In this document: positions 1-6,305 of the stretch, in pieces
Position numbering within the stretch: position 1 is the stretch's first letter
How the letters are laid out: each line of letters opens with the position of its first letter
Origin: Candidatus Sumerlaeota bacterium
GTDB lineage: Bacteria; Sumerlaeota; Sumerlaeia; JADFCT01
DNA length: 19,612 nt
Assembly: GCA_026398575.1 (NCBI GenBank)
Contig: JAPLSP010000198.1
Span: 1-19,612 of the forward strand
Direction: 5' to 3'
The notes under the pieces: model-generated
What the model was told of the DNA's origin: nothing
The model's database searches: none
Seen by the model: only the letters and a program-made list of their open reading frames with translations
Program-made: the position numbers and the translations under genes

Positions 1-186
1 TCCTCGGCGCGAGCGCACATTCTGGCGCGGACGGGATTCATCTCCACATACTTTACCGCATGCCACAAATGCTTCCTGATACGCCTCGCGCTGATCGTTG
101 CTAAAGAAAACCGGCTCGCGACGGTTGCCGCGATGGGTAACATGATAAGGAATGCCAGGAAGTATCACCCGCGCAAATCGAGCCAT
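1..186 (-). pseudogene. REP-associated tyrosine transposase (RAYT/Y1-Tnp) remnant, internally deleted and cut by window edge
   Basis: Starting at the ATG at 186, the minus strand reads MARFARVILPGIPYHVTHRG and then NRREPVFFSNDQREAYQE. This is the typical N-terminus of REP-associated tyrosine transposases, HUH-type single-strand nucleases that mobilise REP palindromes. Near position 71 the similarity jumps to another frame, which reads HLWHAVKYVEMNPVRARM, the family's C-terminal 'YVELNPVRA' segment. The catalytic middle, with the HUH motif (usually PNHVH) and the nucleophilic tyrosine, is absent. The two halves are one base out of register, so this is a deletion plus frameshift and the product should be inactive. 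The far C-terminus lies outside the window. Bases 187-310 upstream of it show no gene. Confidence 0.8.
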
Positions 187-310
187 AATGACCGGAGTCA
201 TGGGGCAAGAGTGGGCCGCATGTCAAGAGGTTTGTCCCCTGTTTTCATGCACGAATCTTCTTGCGAACGAGACTTCTATGCTCCAATGGCGCCGGAGTTA
301 AATTACAGCC

Positions 311-530
311 AATATCCAATATCCAACAGTCAATATCCAATATCCAAGTGTTAATAGCGAGCCCTTGCAGCTTTGCCGTCAGCGATTGGCAATGAGCAGG
401 CGGAATTATTATTGAATGCTGAATGGTGTTATTATGAACGCTGGCAATTGGAAATTGAATATTGGATATAAGGCATTGGTTGTTCGACACTTGGATATTG
501 AATGTTGGATATTGGATATTGATTATTGGC
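311..530. repeat. Inverted pair of heptad arrays (AATATCC type) downstream of the glycosidase gene
   Basis: The left arm (311-348) consists of exact 7-base units of the types AATATCC and AACAGTC. The right arm (about 445-530) is the inverted form, TTGGATA and variants. It ends 2 bases before the glycosidase stop codon at 533-535. The centre (349-444) holds no gene I can support. It contains TTATGAACGCTGG at about 433-445, and CATTGGTTGTT followed by ACTTGGATATTG at about 474-500. Both are repeated almost unchanged in the fliE-fliF gap, so this is a member of a repeat family and not chance AT-rich sequence. Confidence 0.8.
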
Positions 531-532
531 GG

Positions 533-2092
533 CTATTTCACTTCCAACCGGCAGGGGGTAGTCTGCCCGGGGGCTGCCAGGGCGATGGCGTCCAGGCGGC
601 GGGCGCGGTCGGAAGGATGGGTGGCGCGGATGCTATAGCGTCCGGGCGGCAGATTGGGGAACAGGAAAAAGCCGCCGGCGTCCGCGCGGAGCAGGCGCTT
701 TTCAGGGCCATTGATGGCGACGTAGGCGCCGTCAATCGGCAGCGTGCTGTCGTCCTCCTTTTTTTCGATCACCTTGCCGGCGATGACGCCGCTCCTGGGA
801 TATTCGATCCATAGCGCGCGCGGAGCGGGCGCAGGCTGCGTGAACAAGGCTGCGCGCAAACTCTCCCAGAAAGCCGTTTTTTCGGAGGCCGATGACGTGG
901 GGGCCGCGTAGGAATAGATCGCCACGCCGGACAGCCCGCGGACCGACAGCGCCTGGCCGATCTGCGTGATATTCAGCGACGCGGGATTCAGAAACGATCC
1001 CTGCCCGATGCAGACGTGCCGGCCGGCGGCCCAGCGGGCGGCCATCCGGTTCCATTCCCGGAAGCCATTCTGTTGCGTCGCGTCCTGTTCGCGCTTATAG
1101 TTCATCAGAAAGACGCCGTCCACCAAACCCTCATTGAGCCAGCCGGCCCAATCCTGATAGACGCGCCGATAGGGTCCGCTATCCTTGAAATCCGGCGTGG
1201 GCGATCCATAAGCGATCCCGGCGACCGTGAGTTTGACGTTGGGACGGGTGTTGCGGACGGCGTTGTGCAGGCGGCGCACCATGGCCGTGACCTGATCGCG
1301 CCGGAACTGGCGCCAGTCGGGATCGTCAATGGCGGGGCGGTCGTTGCGCCGGTAGAGCGTCTGGAAGCGTTGAAGCGAAATCGGATTGTAGCCCCATTCC
1401 GGATCGGGGTAGCGAATATAGTCCAAATGCACGCCGTCCACCTCATAGCGCCCCGCAAGGTCCGTCACGACCGTTTCGATATGATCCATCACGCCCGGAA
1501 CGCCCGGGTCCAGGTATAGATTGCGTTCATCCACCGTTTGCCCTGTGTTCGTCTGGCATTGCCATTGGGGATTGCGCTTCAAGACGTTGGACGGCGGCAG
1601 CGTTACGCCTGCAATGGCCGAGCGATAAACGACCAGCCAGGCATGGACTTCGATGCGCAATTGGCCTTTGGAAGTATCATGGCACAGCGCGAGGAGATGG
1701 GCCATCGGATCGTAGCGCGGCGCGACGTCGGAAGCGATGGGTTCGATGCGCGAGCGGTAGTAGGCGTCACCCGCTTTGCGAACCTCGACAAAAAGGGCGT
1801 TGAGATTGTATTTGCGCGCATGCTGGACCAGAGCCGCGGTTTGCTCGGGAGTTTTGAAGCCTTCGTGATAGGCGTCCACCCATAATCCGCGATATGGCGC
1901 CTCGCCCGCGCCGCCCGACGCCGGCAATCGGGCGCCGGGGAGGGAAGATCCGCGCGGGCCGGTCTCGGCGGCCAGCCGGGCCGCGCTGGGCACGGAGAAA
2001 AGCGAATCGGAGGGCGGCTTGCTGTGAGCCGCGCCAACCAGAAGGGCTAACAGCAAAATCGCCCGCCAGCGATGTCGAAGAGGTTTGCGCAT
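533..2092 (-). CDS. Secreted GHL10-type (DUF187-like) glycoside hydrolase homologue with C-terminal carboxypeptidase-regulatory-like domain
   Basis: The product is 519 aa. A signal peptide occupies residues 1-24 (RHRWR, then a hydrophobic core, cleavage near AHS). From about residue 68 to 390 lies a TIM-barrel of the GHL10 family (PF02638 type). It opens with GLWVDAYHEGFKTPEQ, continues with FVEVRKAGDAYYRS and ends in the family hallmark DGVHLDYIRYP (219-229), with FLMNYKRE further on. The aspartates of that motif are expected to line the active site. From about residue 434 to the end a small beta-sandwich (VIAGKVIEKK ... GGFFLFPNLPPGRYSIRA) resembles carboxypeptidase-regulatory or SpaA-like domains. 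The family is thought to act on cell-wall or polysaccharide glycans, but the substrate is unknown. No good Shine-Dalgarno site precedes the ATG. The gene lies downstream of the flagellar terminator on the same strand, and no functional link to motility is evident. Confidence 0.85.
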   Translation of the reverse strand: MRKPLRHRWRAILLLALLVGAAHSKPPSDSLFSVPSAARLAAETGPRGSSLPGARLPASGGAGEAPYRGLWVDAYHEGFKTPEQTAALVQHARKYNLNALFVEVRKAGDAYYRSRIEPIASDVAPRYDPMAHLLALCHDTSKGQLRIEVHAWLVVYRSAIAGVTLPPSNVLKRNPQWQCQTNTGQTVDERNLYLDPGVPGVMDHIETVVTDLAGRYEVDGVHLDYIRYPDPEWGYNPISLQRFQTLYRRNDRPAIDDPDWRQFRRDQVTAMVRRLHNAVRNTRPNVKLTVAGIAYGSPTPDFKDSGPYRRVYQDWAGWLNEGLVDGVFLMNYKREQDATQQNGFREWNRMAARWAAGRHVCIGQGSFLNPASLNITQIGQALSVRGLSGVAIYSYAAPTSSASEKTAFWESLRAALFTQPAPAPRALWIEYPRSGVIAGKVIEKKEDDSTLPIDGAYVAINGPEKRLLRADAGGFFLFPNLPPGRYSIRATHPSDRARRLDAIALAAPGQTTPCRLEVK

Positions 2093-2174
2093 AGCGAAAC
2101 CGGGAGAGGGAGGATAAGGGATCGAATAATGCTGTTCCTGATGCTGATGCTGATGAGATCATCCTTTCTGTCCC

Positions 2175-2376
2175 AAAATGTTCTCGGCATTTTGCGCAGA
2201 TCTTTTGGGATACGGCCATGGGCACATTATGGCATTGCTATCAATGTAAAATGAGAAATGAGAATTTGAAAATGAGATTGCGCGCGGCTGGCAAATGATA
2301 CAGGGCCGCGTAATGCAGGCGCCGGTTGAGCTGTCATTTTACATTTTACATTTCTCATTTCTCATTTTTCATTATG
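2175..2376. repeat. Palindromic intergenic repeat, family B, copy 1
   Basis: The inner element has a left arm at 2243-2277 in exact heptads (AATGTAA, AATGAGA types) and an inverted right arm at 2334-2373. The GC-rich centre of about 56 bp contains CGCGCGGC, GCGTAATGC and GGCGCCGG. Ahead of it, 2175-2240 (AATGTTCTCGGCATTTTGCG, then AGATCTTTTGGGAT) matches the copy at 12434-12636. The right arm ends 3 bases from the stop codon of the lipoprotein gene. It would fold into a long hairpin in the mRNA. No coding function is seen. Confidence 0.85.
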
Positions 2377-3804
2377 TTATTTGCCCCTCGGCGCCGCCGT
2401 GTCCGAAGACGCCGGCGTGCGCGGAGCGCCTGGCGCAAGCGAACCGCTGGTGGGGCCGCCGGAGAGCGATTTGGACGTGGCGGCGTCTTTTTTCGCCTGC
2501 GCGTCCTGCTGCTCCTTGCGCACTTTCATTTTTTTTATGTCTTCAATTCTTTGCCGGGCGGTTTCAGCGATCTTCTGGTCCGTGGATTTGCTTTGAACTT
2601 CGGTTGCGTAGGCCAAGGCGGCGTCGAATTCATTATTTTCAACATAGGTTTTCAAGATAACGTCAATCATCTTGCCCTGCGCTTCACTGGCGGGGTATTT
2701 CTCCAGATACTCCTTGCACACCTTGATCGCGCTTTCGGTATCCTTCTTGAGCATGTAAAGCCGGTACTTCTCCAGAACGAGATCGCCTTTGTCGCGCGCG
2801 CCCGGAGTCTTGGCAATTTCCTCGTCCAGCGACTTGAAGGCCTCTTGATATTTGGCTTCCGCCTCCGCCTTGCGTCCCAGTTCATTCAGGTAAAATGCCG
2901 TGCCGATGGACAGCTGGCGCTTGAGTATGGAATCGGGATAGCGCTTTAGATACTGGTGATAAATGTTTATGGCGTTTTCAAAATCCTTTTTGCTGGCGTA
3001 CATGCGGACATTGGCCTCCAGGTATTGGACCAGTTGCTGCGAGGCTAGATTTTTGAGATTGAAGCTGGGCGGCAATGGCTTGCCCGCCAGATTGCCGGGA
3101 ATCCACGTCGAGGTGGTCTGCAAGTCGCTCTCCAGTTTGGGAAAGCGGTCCAGGAGCCAGCAGTAAGATTCGATCGCCTGGGTGGTCTGGTTGTCCTTAT
3201 GATACGATGCGGAAATCTCAAACGCCCATTGCAAGGCCTCACGAGTGTCCGTTGTCTTTTCGATCAGGTCCTTGAAAATCGCGCGCCCTTCATCCTTGGC
3301 GCCGGTGGCGATCTCATATCCGGCGATAATCGAACGCATGCTCTTGAGCGGCTCGGTCGCAGTCGAAACGGATTCAAGGTCCTTGAGCTTGGCCTTGCCC
3401 ATGGTGATCGCCTCGGTGGTTTTTCCCTCCTGCATCATGATGCTCATGCGGCCCACGTATGCGCTGAAGCCCGTTGGAGTATATATGCCGTTTCGCTCAT
3501 AAACTTCTTGAAGGTACTTGTGCGTCTGCACAAAATCCTTCTCCCGATATTTGCATTTGGCCAGAATAAACCGGACGCTATCGGCCTCGGGCGCATTGGG
3601 ATGTTCCTTGAGGAAGTCCTGGCATTTGAGAATCGCCGTGAAAGGGTCCTCGTTCTGCAGATAGCGCTGGATTTCCGCGAATTTTTGTTCCGGCGTTTTC
3701 TTGGAGCAACCCATGCACGCAGCCAGCAGCATAGCGGCGGTCGCCAGCCCCAGATATCGGATGAGAGAGGTGCGGAGCATGACGCGGAGGCAGGAAAAAT
3801 TCAT
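2377..3804 (-). CDS. Tetratricopeptide-repeat lipoprotein of unknown role
   Basis: I place the start at 3804 because GAAGGA lies 9-10 bases ahead of that ATG. The ATG at 3861 would add a tail unlike a signal peptide, and the one at 3780 has no ribosome site. The 475-aa product begins with a positively charged stretch and a hydrophobic segment ending in the lipobox LAAC (Cys30), so it should be a lipoprotein. Residues about 38-440 are helical repeats of TPR or outer-membrane-lipoprotein (BamD/YbgF-like) type, for example AILKCQDFLKEHPNAPEADS, INIYHQYLKRYPDSILKRQ and IKVCKEYLEKYPASEAQGK, each with a conserved YP. The C-terminus (about 440-475) is low-complexity, rich in Ala, Ser, Thr and Pro. 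A scaffold role is likely, but the partner is unknown. A terminator separates it from the flagellar operon. Confidence 0.8.
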   Translation of the reverse strand: MNFSCLRVMLRTSLIRYLGLATAAMLLAACMGCSKKTPEQKFAEIQRYLQNEDPFTAILKCQDFLKEHPNAPEADSVRFILAKCKYREKDFVQTHKYLQEVYERNGIYTPTGFSAYVGRMSIMMQEGKTTEAITMGKAKLKDLESVSTATEPLKSMRSIIAGYEIATGAKDEGRAIFKDLIEKTTDTREALQWAFEISASYHKDNQTTQAIESYCWLLDRFPKLESDLQTTSTWIPGNLAGKPLPPSFNLKNLASQQLVQYLEANVRMYASKKDFENAINIYHQYLKRYPDSILKRQLSIGTAFYLNELGRKAEAEAKYQEAFKSLDEEIAKTPGARDKGDLVLEKYRLYMLKKDTESAIKVCKEYLEKYPASEAQGKMIDVILKTYVENNEFDAALAYATEVQSKSTDQKIAETARQRIEDIKKMKVRKEQQDAQAKKDAATSKSLSGGPTSGSLAPGAPRTPASSDTAAPRGK

Positions 3805-3872
3805 TAGGTTCAGTCCTTCAAAAATGAGACATTGGCACGGACAACGGAGTGGTGATTGCATCTCGCGGTTTC

Positions 3873-3902
3873 AGTATGGCCCCACGGGCCAAGTCGAGTC
3901 AA
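3873..3902 (-). promoter_or_regulatory. Candidate sigma-70 promoter for the TPR lipoprotein gene
   Basis: On the minus strand TTGACT (3902-3897) is followed after 18 bases by CATACT (3878-3873), matching the consensus at 5 of 6 and 4 of 6 positions. The spacer holds a dyad, TGGCCC-GTG-GGGCCA, that could be an operator. The distance to the ATG at 3804 is about 70 bases. This is a pattern match only. Confidence 0.35.
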
Positions 3903-3916
3903 AAGAAAAACCTCTC

Positions 3917-4017
3917 AGAGCGTGTGCGAAAAGGCATTCATCTGAGGTGTTTCCCGCATAAAAGCGCCGGTGGTTGGGCGTTTTATGCGGGAAACACTCA
4001 CTTTTTGCATACGCTCT
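3917..4017. repeat. Long imperfect hairpin / MITE-like inverted repeat
   Basis: The outer arms AGAGCGTGTGCGAAAAG (3917-3933) and CTTTTTGCATACGCTCT (4001-4017) pair at 15 of 17 positions, and the two mismatches become G-U wobbles in one RNA strand. The inner arms (about 3947-3968 and 3976-3996) share GTGTTTCCCGCATAAAA, with a bulge of about 9 bases on the left arm (GCATTCATC). The loop is GGTGGTTG or similar. It sits between the flgE terminator and the lipoprotein promoter. Length and perfect termini suggest a MITE or REP-type element. A boundary or attenuator role is possible. I see no clear target-site duplication. Confidence 0.75.
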
Positions 4018-4050
4018 AAAAAGAAAACGGCCGGGTTAGCGGCCGTTTTC
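4015..4050 (-). terminator. Intrinsic terminator after flgE
   Basis: The hairpin has a perfect 10-bp stem (AAAACGGCCG / CGGCCGTTTT, 4024-4033 and 4040-4049) with a 6-base loop. On the minus strand it is followed by a TCTTTTTA tract at 4022-4015. It begins about 40 bases past the flgE stop codon and marks the likely end of the flagellar transcript. Confidence 0.85.
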
Positions 4051-4087
4051 CAAGGAAAGAGAGAGCCAAAAGAGCGCCCGCATGCCC

Positions 4088-5392
4088 TCACCGGATCAGA
4101 TTGACCGTATCGCTGAGCAGCTGGTCCGAGACGGTGATGGTTCGGGTATTGGCTTGGTAAGCGCGCTGATTTTGGATCATCTGGACAAATTCATTGGCGA
4201 TGTCCACATTCGATTGCTCCAGCGCATTGGCCGTCAACGTTCCGGCGGGCCCTGCGCCCGGCGTCAGGAAAGTCGGCTGTCCGGACTGGGGCGTTTCCTG
4301 GAACAGACCGCTCCCCATGGACCGTAATCCCTGCTCGGCGGTAAAGCAGGCCAGGCCGATGCGGGCGACGTTGCGCATCCGGCCATTCGAGAAGGCGCCC
4401 TGGATCACGCCATCCGCGCTGATCGCGACCGAAACCAGATTGCCGGCCGCATAGCCGTCTTGATTCTGGAACGAAACGACGCTGGGCGAGGCAAACTGGG
4501 TGGTTCCATCCAGGCCTTTGCCGCCGTCCGTGGTGATGCTGGTTCCAAAGTCAAAAGCCATCTGCTGGTTCAACGAAGCGCCGCCTGCGAAATTGAAGGC
4601 GTTGGCGGCGGTCGTTTCCGTATCGAGCGCGCCCGCGTTCGTAAAGCTTAATGAGCCGTTCGCTGCCTGATACCAGGCGTTGGCGGCATTGTATCCCGCC
4701 GCCGACGGATCCACGTCGCTCGTTGCCGCCAAGCCGTACCAATTCCAGGTGTTTGCGCCCGTCTTGCGGAAGAAGACGCTGATTTCATGATCCTTGCCAA
4801 GCGAATCATACACCCGGATGGAAGTGGAGAAGTTAGAAGTTGTGGCCGGATTCTGCGCGTCCCACGCTGTCGCCGGCGTCGTGGCGCCCGCATCCAGGTT
4901 GGCGCCGACAGTAACCTTGGTCGTCGCATTCGGCTTGTTGACTAGATTCGATAGATTGATGGCGCCGGTTTGAGTCGTCGGATTGCCGACGATGTCGTAC
5001 TGGAAGCCGAGCGCCTTGTAGCCGGTGGAGCCGACCAAGTAGCCGTCTTTGTCCACCTGGAATGCGCCGTCCCGGGTATAGTAATCCTGGCCCCCGTCCG
5101 TCATCTTGAACCACCCGGCGCCCTGGATTGCCACGTCGGTATTGACGCTGGTTGAGGAAAATGTCCCCTGCGAGTAATCGCGGGAAGTTCCTGCAACCGT
5201 CACGCCGCGGCCGACCTGGCCGCCCATGAGAGAACCGGCCAGATTTTGGCTCAACAGGTCGCTGAACTGAACCCGCACGGCTTTGTAACCCACGGTGTTG
5301 GAGTTGGCCAGGTTGCTGCCAATGACCTGAATCGCCGTGCTGAACGACTTTACCCCCGTGACGCCTGCGTACATTGCGCTGATGATGCCCAT
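4088..5392 (-). CDS. flgE: Flagellar hook protein FlgE
   Basis: The product is 434 aa. The N-terminal rod/hook signature, MGIISAMYAGVTGVKSFSTA then GSNLANSNTVGYKAVRVQF (about 25-43), and the C-terminal helix NVDIANEFVQMIQNQRAYQA to QLLSDTVNLIR are those of axial flagellar proteins. The length and the intermediate FlgE-like domains (GWFKMTDGGQDYYTRDGAFQ, SIRVYDSLGKDHEISVFF) identify the hook subunit and not the shorter rod proteins. It is secreted by the flagellar type III system and polymerises under the FlgD cap. AAGGAG stands 7-8 bases ahead of the ATG. It is the last gene before the terminator and follows flgD by 65 bases. Confidence 0.95.
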   Translation of the reverse strand: MGIISAMYAGVTGVKSFSTAIQVIGSNLANSNTVGYKAVRVQFSDLLSQNLAGSLMGGQVGRGVTVAGTSRDYSQGTFSSTSVNTDVAIQGAGWFKMTDGGQDYYTRDGAFQVDKDGYLVGSTGYKALGFQYDIVGNPTTQTGAINLSNLVNKPNATTKVTVGANLDAGATTPATAWDAQNPATTSNFSTSIRVYDSLGKDHEISVFFRKTGANTWNWYGLAATSDVDPSAAGYNAANAWYQAANGSLSFTNAGALDTETTAANAFNFAGGASLNQQMAFDFGTSITTDGGKGLDGTTQFASPSVVSFQNQDGYAAGNLVSVAISADGVIQGAFSNGRMRNVARIGLACFTAEQGLRSMGSGLFQETPQSGQPTFLTPGAGPAGTLTANALEQSNVDIANEFVQMIQNQRAYQANTRTITVSDQLLSDTVNLIR

Positions 5393-5457
5393 TTGCTTTC
5401 TCCTTCTTTTTGGTATCTCTCTGGCTCTATATTAATTTCAATTGACTCCAAGTGATA

Positions 5458-6270
5458 TTACCGCCCTCCCGCAAGCTGGCGTTTGATCAGATCCGTGAGA
5501 GAGGTCGAGCGGGTGGTTTTCGCCTGTGAATTGGCGCTGGATGTTTTCGCGGGCGAGGAGAGAAACTTGGGCGAAGCCCCCAGCGATGCGCTCGCGCTGC
5601 CCGGATTATGGATCTCCATCACGTCGCCCAGCTGGACCATTTGCCCGCCAACGTTCAGATACGTGATGCCCTGGTCAAAAGTGATGCCGTCCACGATGCC
5701 GGAACTAAAGGTGCTGACATCTACGGCCTTATCCTGTGAATCTTTGGCGGTGATGCTGAAGGTATAGACGCCGTTGGGCGCCGTGGCGCCCGCGTCATCC
5801 TTGCCGTCCCAGGCGGTTTGCTGATCGCCGCTTGATTTGGCGCCCGCTTCGATCGTTCGGACCGTTTTGCCCGAGGCGTCGCTGATCTGAATGCGGACCG
5901 TCCGGGCGTCGCCCGCCAGTTCGTAGTGAATCGCCGCCCCCTGGCCATTTTTCAATGAAACGCTCTTGCCGAGCGCCGTGATCTCCTTGCCGATGAAAGA
6001 AGCCGCCTGCGCGCTGTTGATCGAGGATTCCAGCGCGGCAAGGTTGCTAAGCGTCGCATTCATGTTCATCTGCTGTTCCAGCGACGAGAACTGGGCCAGC
6101 TGCGCGGCGAAATCCTTGGGATCGGCGGGACTCAGGGGATCCTGATTGGTCAGCTGCGCCACCAAGAGCTTCATAAATTCATCTTTACCCATGGTGGTTC
6201 CAGACGTCTTGGAGCTTTGGGCGGCGGTCACACTGGCGCTGTTGATGCTTGCAATGGCGCTGGCATTCAT
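5458..6270 (-). CDS. flgD: Flagellar hook-capping scaffold FlgD
   Basis: I choose the ATG at 6270 (MNASAIASINSAS) because AAGGA lies 8 bases upstream. The ATG at 6276 is too close to it, and longer versions overlap fliK. The 270-aa product has the FlgD N-terminal segment MGKDEFMKLLVAQLTNQDPL followed by DFAAQLAQFSSLEQQMNMN. An Ig-like domain comes next (IHYELAGDARTVRIQISDAS ... AWDGKDDAGATAPNGVYTF), then a Tudor-like part (VDGITFDQGITYLNVGGQMV). A Ser/Ala-rich tail of about 50 residues after VMEIHNPG is longer than usual. FlgD caps the growing hook and directs FlgE assembly. It lies 35 bases after fliK. Confidence 0.93.
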   Translation of the reverse strand: MNASAIASINSASVTAAQSSKTSGTTMGKDEFMKLLVAQLTNQDPLSPADPKDFAAQLAQFSSLEQQMNMNATLSNLAALESSINSAQAASFIGKEITALGKSVSLKNGQGAAIHYELAGDARTVRIQISDASGKTVRTIEAGAKSSGDQQTAWDGKDDAGATAPNGVYTFSITAKDSQDKAVDVSTFSSGIVDGITFDQGITYLNVGGQMVQLGDVMEIHNPGSASASLGASPKFLSSPAKTSSANSQAKTTRSTSLTDLIKRQLAGGR

Positions 6271-6305
6271 AGTCATTATCCTTCTTGACGGCTCTGCATC
6301 GTCTT

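Noticed and set aside
2136..2158. Short GCTGAT repeat before the glycosidase gene
   Set aside because: Only about three 6-bp units, not part of the heptad families, and of no evident role.
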